A stretch of 64,000 nt of DNA from Terrimicrobium sacchariphilum (GTDB lineage: Bacteria; Verrucomicrobiota; Verrucomicrobiia; Chthoniobacterales; Terrimicrobiaceae), in the NCBI RefSeq assembly GCF_001613545.1, contig NZ_BDCO01000002.1, forward strand, positions 62,001 through 126,000, read 5' to 3'. This document shows, piece by piece, positions 30,279-38,219 of the stretch (the stretch's first letter is position 1; the number at the start of each line of letters is the position of its first letter). The position numbers and the translations under genes were made by a program. The notes under the pieces were generated by a model. That model searched no databases. It was given only the letters and a program-made list of their open reading frames with translations, and was not told the DNA's origin.

Positions 30279-30311
30279 GTCAGGCAGACAGATGCGTTGA
30301 GCCGAAACACA

Positions 30312-30341
30312 ATCGGCGGAGCGTGATGGCGCTCCGCCGAT
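30312..30341 (-). terminator. Terminator hairpin after the FecR gene
   Basis: A perfect 11-bp stem, ATCGGCGGAGC (30312-30322) with GCTCCGCCGAT (30331-30341), lies 19 bases after the FecR stop. On the minus strand it is followed by a T-rich segment. Confidence 0.75.
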
Positions 30342-30359
30342 GGCGGGAAGGAGATGATA

Positions 30360-31226
30360 TTACAGAGTCGGTCCCGGCGTCGGGGGCGGCACTGTTGGCA
30401 TCGGTCTCGGCGGTGGAGGGGGCGGTGCCGGAGTGGGAATCGGCTGCGGCGGTTTCGGCGGAGTGCCCACCGGCTTGGGAGGCGCTTGCGGGGGCTTGTT
30501 GGCCTCAATGATCCGACGCGTGATCTGGGCCGCCTGCTGGTTGCGGTTCAGCATGTCCGGCAGGGGACGAATCTTGCCCTGCTGCGAATCCGCGATGCGC
30601 AGGAGGAGCCGCTGGCCGGGCAGCGGGCCAAATCCCCCGGCCTCCAGTAACCGGCTGGTGGAGATCAGGCGCATGAGGTCGATCGTCGTGCCGAGCGGAA
30701 TGGTCGAGGACCCGGGCGGAATCGTTACGAGCTGTCCGGCCACAAACATGCGGCGGCTCTTGGGATTGTTCTTCACGGAAAGCCAGACTCGACCTTCCAG
30801 CACGACGAGCTTCACCGTTCCATTCTTGAAGCGGGCGATGAGGAACTGCGTGCCTGTCACGGCAGCAGTCACTGCACCCGCCTGCACCTGACCGCCGCCC
30901 TCGCCCTTTTGAGAGGAGAACAGCAACGTGCCGGACTCGAGCTCCATGCTGCGGCTGCCCGCTTCGAAGCTGAAAAGTGAGTTCGCGCCCAGACGGAGTA
31001 TCGTAAGGTCGGGAAACTTCAGCTCCGTGCGTGAGTCGACCCCCGTGCGAACGAATGTCTGCCCGAGGACGGTATCGCCGACCGAGGCCGGACGCGCCTT
31101 CTCGTTTTCCACCAGGGAAACGGTGTTCACTGCGCGCGTGACCTCGGCCTTTTGGAAGGGGTCAGCCATCACGCTTCCCCCCAGGGCCAGGATCGTCAGT
31201 GCCAGTACGCTGTGCCGGAGTTTCAT
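30360..31226 (-). CDS. FecR-domain exported protein with proline-rich tail
   Basis: The 288-residue protein has a signal peptide (VLALTILALGGSVMA). Residues about 30-170 form a FecR domain: GDTVLGQTFVRTGVDSRTEL, LRLGANSLFSF, LESGTLLFSS and GTQFLIARF. A spacer follows, and the last roughly 45 residues are almost all Pro with Ala, Thr and Lys. FecR domains outside signalling operons often bind surface structures. It directly follows a beta-barrel gene (3-base gap), so the two may form an envelope pair. Confidence 0.82.
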   Translation of the reverse strand: MKLRHSVLALTILALGGSVMADPFQKAEVTRAVNTVSLVENEKARPASVGDTVLGQTFVRTGVDSRTELKFPDLTILRLGANSLFSFEAGSRSMELESGTLLFSSQKGEGGGQVQAGAVTAAVTGTQFLIARFKNGTVKLVVLEGRVWLSVKNNPKSRRMFVAGQLVTIPPGSSTIPLGTTIDLMRLISTSRLLEAGGFGPLPGQRLLLRIADSQQGKIRPLPDMLNRNQQAAQITRRIIEANKPPQAPPKPVGTPPKPPQPIPTPAPPPPPPRPMPTVPPPTPGPTL

Positions 31227-31229
31227 GGG

Positions 31230-32279
31230 CTAGAATCGGATATCGAGCCCCAGCGTGCCGCCGAGGTTCACCACGGTGTAGTTATAAAATGACTCGGTCG
31301 ACGCGTTGCCGCCGAAGTTCGCCGAGGCGGAAATTTTTGCCCACTTCGTCAGATAGTAATTCAGCGAACCGCCGACGTTTTGCGTCAGATCGACGCGGTT
31401 GTCGTCGTCCGGGTAATGAAAGAGCGTGACCACGTAGTAGGTCTGGAGCTCCAGCGGTTCGATGATCCGCCAACGCCAGCCGACCCAGAAGTCGTAGGAG
31501 TTGCGCGTTGCGCTCGTGGGCTGAGCATAGACGGACCAGGACCCCTGCCAGCCGACCTGGATGGACTGGGTGTCGGAGATGAGAAACTGCTTCGTCACCA
31601 GGACATTGACCGCATTGTTGACGTAGAATTCATCGAGATTGTTTCCGTCGAGATACCGCTCGTACTCGTAGCGCACGGAAACCGTAAGTTGCCCGAGATC
31701 CTGGAAGACGTAATCCAGGCCGCCGCCCGCATTGAAGCGGGTGAAGTTCAGCGAGGAGAACTGGGCGTATTGGAAAACCTCCTGCGTCACATGCGCGTCG
31801 AGGTACAGCCCATCGACGAGATTCGGATGCACGCCCGCCCCGCCGCGAGCGAGGAAATACATGTCCCCGCGTCCCCCGCCATTCGCCAGGGTCGGGTTGG
31901 AGGTGTAGAAGAGCCCCGTATCGGCCACCACGTAGGCCCCGAGCCCGCCGCGTACCATGCTCACCGGCAGTTGCTCGCCGAGATCGGTATCGACCTCCGA
32001 GTGGGAGTCAAAGGAAAGCCCCTCGTTTGCGGTGGCTGTGGCCGCATCCACCCGCTGCACGGTGGCAGCCGTTCGGGATGCATTGTCCGCCCTTTGGACC
32101 TGAGCCCAGGCGCATGACCCTGCGAGGAGCAAAATCCCCGCCGCTATGAGCGTTACCTTCACGCGGCCAAACGCATCGGATTTCTGGGAAAAGTCAAGCC
32201 TCCGCAGGCGATTTTTGATTGTCGGAATGACATGCTTTGTGCCATACTCCTGCACCCGTGAAAGCATCCCCCAAGGCAT
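31230..32279 (-). CDS. Outer-membrane beta-barrel protein
   Basis: The protein has up to 349 residues. A hydrophobic export signal (VTLIAAGILLLAGSCAWA) lies about 40 residues in, so the true start may be downstream of ATG 32279, for example the GTG near 32162. The mature part alternates polar and aromatic residues in strand-like blocks (FTRFNAGGGLDYVFQDLGQL, NYYLTKWAKISASANFGG) and ends in LGLDIRF, with the terminal Phe typical of outer-membrane barrels. The family is not known. It is followed directly by the FecR gene. Confidence 0.72.
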   Translation of the reverse strand: MPWGMLSRVQEYGTKHVIPTIKNRLRRLDFSQKSDAFGRVKVTLIAAGILLLAGSCAWAQVQRADNASRTAATVQRVDAATATANEGLSFDSHSEVDTDLGEQLPVSMVRGGLGAYVVADTGLFYTSNPTLANGGGRGDMYFLARGGAGVHPNLVDGLYLDAHVTQEVFQYAQFSSLNFTRFNAGGGLDYVFQDLGQLTVSVRYEYERYLDGNNLDEFYVNNAVNVLVTKQFLISDTQSIQVGWQGSWSVYAQPTSATRNSYDFWVGWRWRIIEPLELQTYYVVTLFHYPDDDNRVDLTQNVGGSLNYYLTKWAKISASANFGGNASTESFYNYTVVNLGGTLGLDIRF

Positions 32280-32366
32280 TCACTACCCCAACACAGCGCA
32301 AGACCCCCGCGCCCTCCTCAGCCATGGTTGTGTTCCTCGCCTCCGGCTTGGTCGCGTCGTGTCCGC

Positions 32367-32585
32367 ATGCCTGACCCTCATCCCTCCACCCCCAAGACCG
32401 TGACCCATCCCCAAGAATCCCGCTCCTTCCGTCTCATCGGCTGCACCGAGACCCATATCGGCATCGGCCTGGCCATCGCCTTTGCGGCGCTGCTCACCAT
32501 TCATTTCACGGATCATTCCCGTCCGGAAACCACTCGCCAGCTGACGGCCATGCAGACTGTCACGCAGTCGGCCATCCTGAAGTAG
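32367..32585 (+). CDS. Small single-pass membrane protein of unknown function
   Basis: The 72-residue protein starts at ATG 32367. A polar N-terminus is followed by one membrane helix (IGIGLAIAFAALLTIHF) and a short C-terminal tail. It lies between the divergent barrel gene and a strong terminator. No family was recognised. Confidence 0.5.
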   Translation: MPDPHPSTPKTVTHPQESRSFRLIGCTETHIGIGLAIAFAALLTIHFTDHSRPETTRQLTAMQTVTQSAILK

Positions 32586-32627
32586 CCCTCCACCGCCGCC
32601 CAGCGCGGCTCACCAAATTCATGTGTG

Positions 32628-32668
32628 AACCTCTCCCGCACCAGCGTGTGGGAGAGGTTTGTTTTTTT
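32628..32668 (+). terminator. Rho-independent terminator
   Basis: AACCTCTCCC (32628-32637) pairs perfectly with GGGAGAGGTT (32650-32659) and is followed by GTTTTTTT. It ends the small membrane-protein transcript and makes an upstream start for the next gene unlikely. Confidence 0.9.
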
Positions 32669-32695
32669 CCGCGGCGGTTCAACCCGGGTTTACAG

Positions 32696-33292
32696 GTGAA
32701 GGCTTCAGGCGGCTTTTCGGTGATCGAGGCGGCCGTCGCTGTTGCACTGCTCGTCTTTGTCGGACTCGTAGCGGTGACGCTGCTGGCCAGCGTCCCTTTA
32801 AATGGCAGCAAAGGCGTGGCGGCGGAGGCTCTCTACAAAATGAAGCAGCTCCATCTCGCCACCCGGGAGATGACTCTCGACTCCATGGATTATAACAATC
32901 CTCGGGAAATCCGTGGTACCTGCTCCAACGCCAAGCCGCTCACTTACAGCGAATGGACCAATCTCCTCGTTCGCCAAAACTATCTCACCAGCGGGCAGGT
33001 CGCCGACCTGACCACCGTCACCGAACGCGCCCCCTTTTTCCTCCGGTTTCCAACGACCAACGCCTTTTCCGTTTTTGCCTACGACGACGCGGACCCGGAC
33101 TCGACGTTGTTCCTCGCCAGCAAGAACTGGCACGGCCTTACCGTCCCCGTCCTGAAAGGCCGCCCCTTCGAGACCAACCTCTTCGTCGTCTTCCGCACCG
33201 GCGGAGACGGCGCCATACTCAGGCCAAGTCAATGCCAGGATGCCAGCCTCGTGGGTACTGGAGGGAGGTTTGTTTATCTGCCGTTAAAATGA
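32696..33292 (+). CDS. Pseudopilin-like protein, tandem copy 1
   Basis: GTG 32696 gives a 198-residue protein with a prepilin leader (KASGG|FSVIEAAVAVALLVFVG, Glu5 present). An earlier ATG at 32621 falls in front of the terminator and is rejected. The body shares blocks with the next two genes: MKQLHLATREMTLDS, LTYSEWTNLLVRQNYLT, LFLASKNWHGL and FRTGGDGAIL...GTGG. Function is unknown. Its stop overlaps the next start, so the three genes are co-translated. Confidence 0.8.
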   Translation: MKASGGFSVIEAAVAVALLVFVGLVAVTLLASVPLNGSKGVAAEALYKMKQLHLATREMTLDSMDYNNPREIRGTCSNAKPLTYSEWTNLLVRQNYLTSGQVADLTTVTERAPFFLRFPTTNAFSVFAYDDADPDSTLFLASKNWHGLTVPVLKGRPFETNLFVVFRTGGDGAILRPSQCQDASLVGTGGRFVYLPLK

Positions 33293-33894
33293 AGCCGGCC
33301 TATCTTTCTTCCCGGGCGTTGACGATCAGGGAGACTCTCCTTGGACTTACGCTGTTGATGGTTCTTCTCGCGATGATTATCCCGCTTTGGCTCCGTTCGA
33401 CTGTCATCCGGCACGGTGATGGAAGCACTCAAGCGCTCTCCAATCTGAGACAGCTTCAACTCGCCACGTACCAGATGACCTTGGATCTCAAAGGCGATCC
33501 CAATTCTCCAGCATGGACCTCGCTTAACGGGAAACCCCTTGCCTACGCGCAATGGCGCTCACTCCTGATCGAAGGGAAATATCTCAATCCGCAGGATTTC
33601 ACCAAGCTCACCACCCTCACCGACAGGGGAGGCTGGTTCGGCGGCAATAGAGCAGTGTCGAATGCCATCACCGTCTACGCCGTCTGCAAAGACGACCCCG
33701 ATACGACCCTCCTCTTTACCACGAAGAACTGGCATGGCCTCGATGCAAAATCACTGAGCGGCGCCCCCTTTGAAACACGAGGCTTCGCCGTATTTCGCAA
33801 AGGCGGCGATGGTGCCATCCTGTTAAACAAACTGTGCCAGAGAGCCGACCTCATCGGCTCTGGCGGGAAGTTCAACTATCAGCCTCTGCAATGA
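33289..33894 (+). CDS. Pseudopilin-like protein, tandem copy 2
   Basis: The 201-residue product is a clear paralogue of its neighbours: LRQLQLATYQMTLDL, LAYAQWRSLLIEGKYLN, LFTTKNWHGLDAKSL and FRKGGDGAIL. The N-terminal helix (TIRETLLGLTLLMVLLAMII) keeps the pilin Glu but the Gly/Phe cleavage site is degenerate. It starts in an ATGA overlap with copy 1 and ends in an ATGA overlap with copy 3. It could be a minor pseudopilin, or a membrane-anchored protein no longer processed. Confidence 0.78.
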   Translation: MKPAYLSSRALTIRETLLGLTLLMVLLAMIIPLWLRSTVIRHGDGSTQALSNLRQLQLATYQMTLDLKGDPNSPAWTSLNGKPLAYAQWRSLLIEGKYLNPQDFTKLTTLTDRGGWFGGNRAVSNAITVYAVCKDDPDTTLLFTTKNWHGLDAKSLSGAPFETRGFAVFRKGGDGAILLNKLCQRADLIGSGGKFNYQPLQ

Positions 33895-34487
33895 AAGACC
33901 GTCCATTCCCTGCTCTTTTACCAGCCTTCACAGTCCGCGAACTCGTAGTGAGCTTGGCTCTGGTTGGGGTTCTGCTCACGCTGGCTGCTCTGGCCGTGCC
34001 CAGCATTTCCTGTGGCCCCGTAAAGGGACGCCTCACTCAGGTCCTTTCCAACATGAAACAGCTTCATCTCGCCACGCAGCAGATGACGCTGGATTCCCAA
34101 ACCGCCGAAACGCCTCCAAACATCCGCTGGACGTGCACCAACGGCCAGCCGCTCAAGTTCACCGAATGGACCAACCTTCTCGTTAGAAATAACTATCTTA
34201 CCAAGGAAGACCTGACCAAGCTCCTCAAGAGTCCGCAATCCAACAAGTCGACCAATGTCTTCACCGTCTATGCTGTCGGTGATTTCGATCCGCCGGATAC
34301 CGTATTGTTAGCCACTTCCAACTGGCAGGGACTAAACGCCGCCAACCTGGGTTATTCTCCGTTAGGGCAACCCGGTTTCCTGATTTTCCGCAAAGGCGGC
34401 GATGGTGCGATCTTGCAGCCTCGCCAATGCCAGAGAATGGAGATCATCGGCACCGGAGGAAAATACAACTTCCTCCCGCTGCAATAA
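33891..34487 (+). CDS. Pseudopilin-like protein, tandem copy 3
   Basis: The 198-residue product shares MKQLHLATQQMTLDS, LKFTEWTNLLVRNNYLT, LLATSNWQGLNAANL, FRKGGDGAILQPRQCQ and GTGGKYNFLPLQ with copies 1 and 2. The N-terminal helix TVRELVVSLALVGVLLTLAA retains the Glu but not a clean prepilin cleavage site. Copy 3 is closer to copy 1 in the middle section. It is the last gene of the triplet. Confidence 0.78.
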   Translation: MKDRPFPALLPAFTVRELVVSLALVGVLLTLAALAVPSISCGPVKGRLTQVLSNMKQLHLATQQMTLDSQTAETPPNIRWTCTNGQPLKFTEWTNLLVRNNYLTKEDLTKLLKSPQSNKSTNVFTVYAVGDFDPPDTVLLATSNWQGLNAANLGYSPLGQPGFLIFRKGGDGAILQPRQCQRMEIIGTGGKYNFLPLQ

Positions 34488-34542
34488 CACCTCGCGAGCA
34501 TCGGGATGCCCGCAAGGCGCGTATTGCCTGATCTTACTTAAC

Positions 34543-35049
34543 CTACGCCGTGCGCGTAAAGGTCATGCGGACGAGCTGGGTCCAGCCGCCGTCTGCGCCC
34601 TGCACCTCGGAGGTGAGAATGCGCAGGCCATCCGGGGTGAACTCGGTGATGTCGCGATAGTTCGCCGTGCCGCCTGAGCCGCTCATGTCGGGGCCGACGG
34701 TGTTGAGGACGAGCTTGTTGCCGCTGTCGTCGACCTGACCCTCATAGACCCAGAGGAATGCGGAGACCGAAGCGACGAAGGTGCCGACGTACGCGCCCTT
34801 GGCGGGATCGAAGGTGACCGCAAACAGCGAGGTCGACACGCCGCCGCCTGGCATGGTGCCCTTGGCCTCGGCCTGAACCCAGAGGCCGCCAAGCAGGCGG
34901 GCGCTTTCGGTGCCGCTAAAGGTCATCGGCGGCTGATCGGGTCCCATCTGGCATTCGCCTTCAAAGGTCCATTCGCCGACAAATTTGTTCAGCCAGTCGT
35001 GCTCAGCCTGGGGTTTGGTGGACATGGGGCAGTCTGTATCCGTGCTCAT
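34543..35049 (-). CDS. DUF1579 family protein
   Basis: The 168-residue protein fits DUF1579 across its length: EHDWLNKFVGEWTFEGECQM, a GTESARLLGGLWV strand, FDPAKGAYVGTFV and the C-terminal EFTPDGLRILTSEVQ. These are lipocalin-like small proteins of unknown function. A second in-frame ATG at 35025 could be the real start. It is the last gene of a minus-strand unit with an SRPBCC gene and a truncated TetR gene, a grouping I recognise from other soil bacteria. Confidence 0.85.
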   Translation of the reverse strand: MSTDTDCPMSTKPQAEHDWLNKFVGEWTFEGECQMGPDQPPMTFSGTESARLLGGLWVQAEAKGTMPGGGVSTSLFAVTFDPAKGAYVGTFVASVSAFLWVYEGQVDDSGNKLVLNTVGPDMSGSGGTANYRDITEFTPDGLRILTSEVQGADGGWTQLVRMTFTRTA

Positions 35050-35083
35050 GGTGTGTGGAGTATGTGTGTTGTGGGTTTTGGGG

Positions 35084-35626
35084 TTACTGGGGAAGTGGCG
35101 CGCGCTGCGCGGCCGCGCTGAGATTGGAGAGGCCCTCCTCGAAGGTGCCGCCCATCATCTTGTCGCAATCCACGATGCAGCTCATGGCTTTGCCAATGAA
35201 TGTCTGCGGGCCGTACATCGACCACGTCACGCGGGTGCCGCCAGCTTCGGGCGTGAGGTTAAAGTCGGCTGTGCTCAGGCCTTTGAAAGGCTTGAAGAAC
35301 TCCAGCTTGATCCGCACGAGTTCATTCGGCTTGCTCTCGAGGATCGTCATGCGTCCCGCGCCGACCTTGCTGTTGCCCTCCCAGGCGACGGAGGAGCCAA
35401 TACCGGAGGCAGGACCGGAATAAGTGAGCTTTTGGTCCGGGTCGAGTTTCGCCCACGGCGACCAACCCTCCCAGAGACGTAGGTCATTGATCAGCGGAAA
35501 GACCTTCTCCGGGGGAACGGGTAATACTGCCCTGCGCTCCATGCGGAAAGAGGAGGGGCGTGAGGCGATATAGGCGGCGAGAATGCCGAGCGCCGCGACG
35601 ACGGCGACGAGGATTTTGATGATCAT
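35084..35626 (-). CDS. SRPBCC (START-like) family protein with N-terminal membrane anchor
   Basis: The 180-residue protein from ATG 35626 has an N-terminal helix (IIKILVAVVAALGILAAYIA) followed by a polyketide-cyclase/START-like domain: VPPEKVFPLINDLRLWEGWSP, WEGNSKVGAGRMTI, GLSTADFNLTPEAGGTRV and a C-terminal helix around ISCIVDCDKMMGG. The domain binds a hydrophobic ligand; which one is unknown. Its start overlaps the stop of the truncated TetR gene by four bases, so it was built as part of that regulator's operon. Confidence 0.85.
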   Translation of the reverse strand: MIIKILVAVVAALGILAAYIASRPSSFRMERRAVLPVPPEKVFPLINDLRLWEGWSPWAKLDPDQKLTYSGPASGIGSSVAWEGNSKVGAGRMTILESKPNELVRIKLEFFKPFKGLSTADFNLTPEAGGTRVTWSMYGPQTFIGKAMSCIVDCDKMMGGTFEEGLSNLSAAAQRAPLPQ

Positions 35627-35985
35627 GGGCTGGTGTGGAGTTGGTGTGGGGAAAAGGGGACGGACGACCACAGGCCGTCGAGGTAGACATGCATCTCGTC
35701 GATATTGCGCCTCACGAGGCCGGGGCTGTGGCGGGTGCGGGAAAGCAGGCCGGCGCTTTGCCAGATGCTCTGAAAGATCCACGCCAGATCATGCGGGTCG
35801 AAGTTTACACGGGGAGGGGCCTCCCGCCGCGCCTCGCGCAGAAGGTCCGCCATCTCCAGGGCCCAGCCGAGATCCACGGCATCGCACACCGCGAGCAGCT
35901 CAAGTTGGCCATGCGCCCGGGCCAATCCGTTAGGAAGCTCCGAACCCTGCCGGCCAACTCGTGATACTGTGAATGTATTTTCCAT
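35623..35985 (-). pseudogene. TetR-family regulator that has lost its DNA-binding domain
   Basis: The open frame from ATG 35985 encodes 120 residues. The first residues (MENTFTVSR) and the last 65 (ALEMADLLREARREAPPRV, IFQSIWQSAGLLSRTRHSPG) match TetR family starts and C-terminal ligand-domain helices. The roughly 50-residue helix-turn-helix region and part of the ligand domain are missing, apparently through in-frame deletions (around residues 10-30 and about 48). A TetR-type operator still covers the start. The protein may be expressed but should not bind DNA. Confidence 0.65.
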
Positions 35986-36001
35986 ACCGACCAGTAGGTA
36001 T
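35984..36001. promoter_or_regulatory. TetR-type palindromic operator
   Basis: ATACCGACCAGTAGGTAT is an almost perfect palindrome (ATACCnAC..GTnGGTAT), typical of TetR-family operators. It overlaps the start codon region of the truncated regulator and lies about 90 bases from the divergent cyclase gene. Confidence 0.7.
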
Positions 36002-36091
36002 GTATGAAACGTTGCAGAATCCGTCAATGGAAAATCGAAGAAAGAGGCGGGCTTGCGCGTATACCGGGACGGCAGGTATTCCTCGGGGACG

Positions 36092-38164
36092 ATGTGGCGA
36101 TTGAAAGCGCGGCGGGTGATCTGGCAGGCGATTGTGGTTTTTGTGGGTGTGACGGCCATATGGACGTTCAGCGCCCATCGTCAGTACCTCTTCGATTCCG
36201 AGCTTCAGGTGCAGGATTATCTCGTGCGCAACGCCGCGACAGTAGTGGACGATCGCATGGTCCTGCTCGCCCTCGATGAGCCGACTCTCACCCTCGGCCA
36301 GGTTGAGCCGGAGGAAATCGCGCAGTCCAGGTCTCTCCAGCAAATCCAGACGGGCTATCCGTTTTCCCGCGCGGTTTGCGCCGATGCCATTGATCGCGTC
36401 CTGTCCGCTGGAGCGAAGGTCGTGGTGGTCGATCTGGTCTTTCCGAAGCCCCGCGAGGGAGACGAGGAGCTCGCGGCAGTTTTGAAGAAATGGCAGGGTC
36501 GCGTGGTGCTCGGGAGCAGCTTCGACATCGGTGACTATGTCCGTGGCGGTGTCGCCGCCTATGTCCCGCCCCTTCCCGAGCTGGCTGAGGCTGCGGGGAA
36601 TTGGGTGGGGTTTGTCACCCTCCCGCAATCGAACGATTCCGTGGTCCGGTGGTTCTATCCCTATGCGACGTTAACGACATTTTTGAAACCCGGCTTGGGC
36701 TATGGAGGCGAACATCCCCTCCCCGCGCTGAGCGTACTCGCAGCCAGGATCTACGGAAGAGACCTCTCTCCCATGCTCTTTCCGGACCGAAAGCGGTTCT
36801 CCTATTTGAGGCCGGGCTCGATCACCCGTCATTCGCTCTACGAAGTCTTTGTCCCTGCCCTGTGGCAGAGCAATCTCGGAAATGGCAGCGCCTTCAAGGA
36901 CAAGATTGTCCTCATCGGAGCGACCGCGACCCGACTCCAGGATACCCATCCCACTCCGTTGGGGCCGATGGCCGGACCGGACATTCATCTCAACATCATC
37001 TCGGCGATTCTCCGGGATGCTTGGTACTTCGAACCTCGACAGCTGATTACCGTGCTGAGCGTTCCATTCAGCGGGTTGCTCATCTTTCTCCTGGCCGTCC
37101 TGCGCCGGAGGACTCTGGGCTTCCTCGCGGGATGGGTGCTTTTCGTCGCCCTCACCGTTTTTGCCTTCTGGCTGGCCTTTGTTACCCAGGGGTGGTTCCT
37201 GCCGCTCGTCCATACGCTGTCGACCCTGTTCCTCTGCGGCTTTGGCGCTCTGGCGGTCGATGTCGCGATGGAGCGGCGCGAGCGGGTGCGACTGCGCAGC
37301 ACCCTCGACCGCTATGTCTCCCGCGACGTGGTGCGAGAGATCGTGGACAATCCGGACTCCTACCTCCATGACCTCGGCGGCCAGCGCCGCGAAATCGTGG
37401 CGCTTTTCTGTGATCTGAAGGGCTTCACCTCCGAGACGGAAAAGATGGAGCCCTCCGAGATGGTGGCGCTGCTCAATGAGTATTTCACCGAAATGACCTC
37501 GGTCATTTTCGCCCAGCGCGGCACGCTCGATAAATTCATGGGTGACGCCCTCCTCGCCAGCTGGGGAGGTCTCCGCCCGGAAGACCCCGAGTCCATGTCG
37601 AAGCAGGCTGTCCAGGCCGCCCTTGAGATGAAGGACCGGCTCCGCGAGATGAATTCCCGCCGCGCAGTCCATGGTGTGAACACCTGGGAATCCGGCACCG
37701 GCATCTGCCTTGGCCCCGCTGTCTTCGGCAATATTGGCTCGCGGGAGAAGATGGACCCGACCGTGATCGGCGACACCGTGAATCTCGCCTCGCGCATCGA
37801 GGCCCTTACCCGCGTCTATGGCTGTGACATCCTGCTCGACGAACGCGTAGCTGCCCATGTGCAGGGCATGTGCCCGCTCATCCTTGTCGACGTCGCCCGG
37901 GTGAAGGGCCGCAAGGGTCACTCCACCCTCTGGCATCCCAGCCGGGCGGAGAACGCCGCCGAGTGGGCCAAGCGCTTCGACGCCGCCCGCGTGCTTTACG
38001 TCGACCAGCAGTTTGCCGTCGCCATGCGGGAATTCTCCGAGCTGGCGCGCGATCCCTTCGTGGCTCCAGGGCTGGCTGAGTGCTACCGCCAGCGGTGCGA
38101 GGACTTTCTCCGCCATCCGCCCGCCCCCGAGTGGGACGGCGTCTGGGAGTTCCTGACGAAATAA
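36092..38164 (+). CDS. Adenylate/guanylate cyclase with CHASE2 sensor domain
   Basis: The protein is about 690 residues from ATG 36092; a TTG at 36053 would add 13. An N-terminal helix is followed by a periplasmic CHASE2 sensor (about 40-320; DDRMVLLALDEPTL, GAKVVVVDLVFPKPREGDEE, KIVLIGATATRLQDTHPTPL), three membrane helices (about 325-400) and a class III cyclase domain. The cyclase shows both metal Asp motifs (FCDLKGFTSETEKM and DKFMGDALLASWGG) and GDTVNLASRIEALT. It should make cAMP or cGMP in response to an envelope signal. The nucleotide cannot be fixed by eye. Confidence 0.9.
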   Translation: MWRLKARRVIWQAIVVFVGVTAIWTFSAHRQYLFDSELQVQDYLVRNAATVVDDRMVLLALDEPTLTLGQVEPEEIAQSRSLQQIQTGYPFSRAVCADAIDRVLSAGAKVVVVDLVFPKPREGDEELAAVLKKWQGRVVLGSSFDIGDYVRGGVAAYVPPLPELAEAAGNWVGFVTLPQSNDSVVRWFYPYATLTTFLKPGLGYGGEHPLPALSVLAARIYGRDLSPMLFPDRKRFSYLRPGSITRHSLYEVFVPALWQSNLGNGSAFKDKIVLIGATATRLQDTHPTPLGPMAGPDIHLNIISAILRDAWYFEPRQLITVLSVPFSGLLIFLLAVLRRRTLGFLAGWVLFVALTVFAFWLAFVTQGWFLPLVHTLSTLFLCGFGALAVDVAMERRERVRLRSTLDRYVSRDVVREIVDNPDSYLHDLGGQRREIVALFCDLKGFTSETEKMEPSEMVALLNEYFTEMTSVIFAQRGTLDKFMGDALLASWGGLRPEDPESMSKQAVQAALEMKDRLREMNSRRAVHGVNTWESGTGICLGPAVFGNIGSREKMDPTVIGDTVNLASRIEALTRVYGCDILLDERVAAHVQGMCPLILVDVARVKGRKGHSTLWHPSRAENAAEWAKRFDAARVLYVDQQFAVAMREFSELARDPFVAPGLAECYRQRCEDFLRHPPAPEWDGVWEFLTK

Positions 38165-38219
38165 CTCCCGCTTCGCCGGTTGAAATACCGCCGGATTTTT
38201 CACATGCTCCGCGGTTCTC

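Noticed and set aside
30195-30311. A cobalamin riboswitch ahead of DUF6580-metH
   Set aside because: The gap of about 115 bases holds no recognisable B12-box, and most of it is accounted for by the operator-like palindromes and the convergent terminator.
32621-32695. The ATG at 32621 as the start of the first pseudopilin-like gene
   Set aside because: It would read through a strong terminator hairpin and put 25 residues before the prepilin leader; the GTG at 32696 gives a standard leader.
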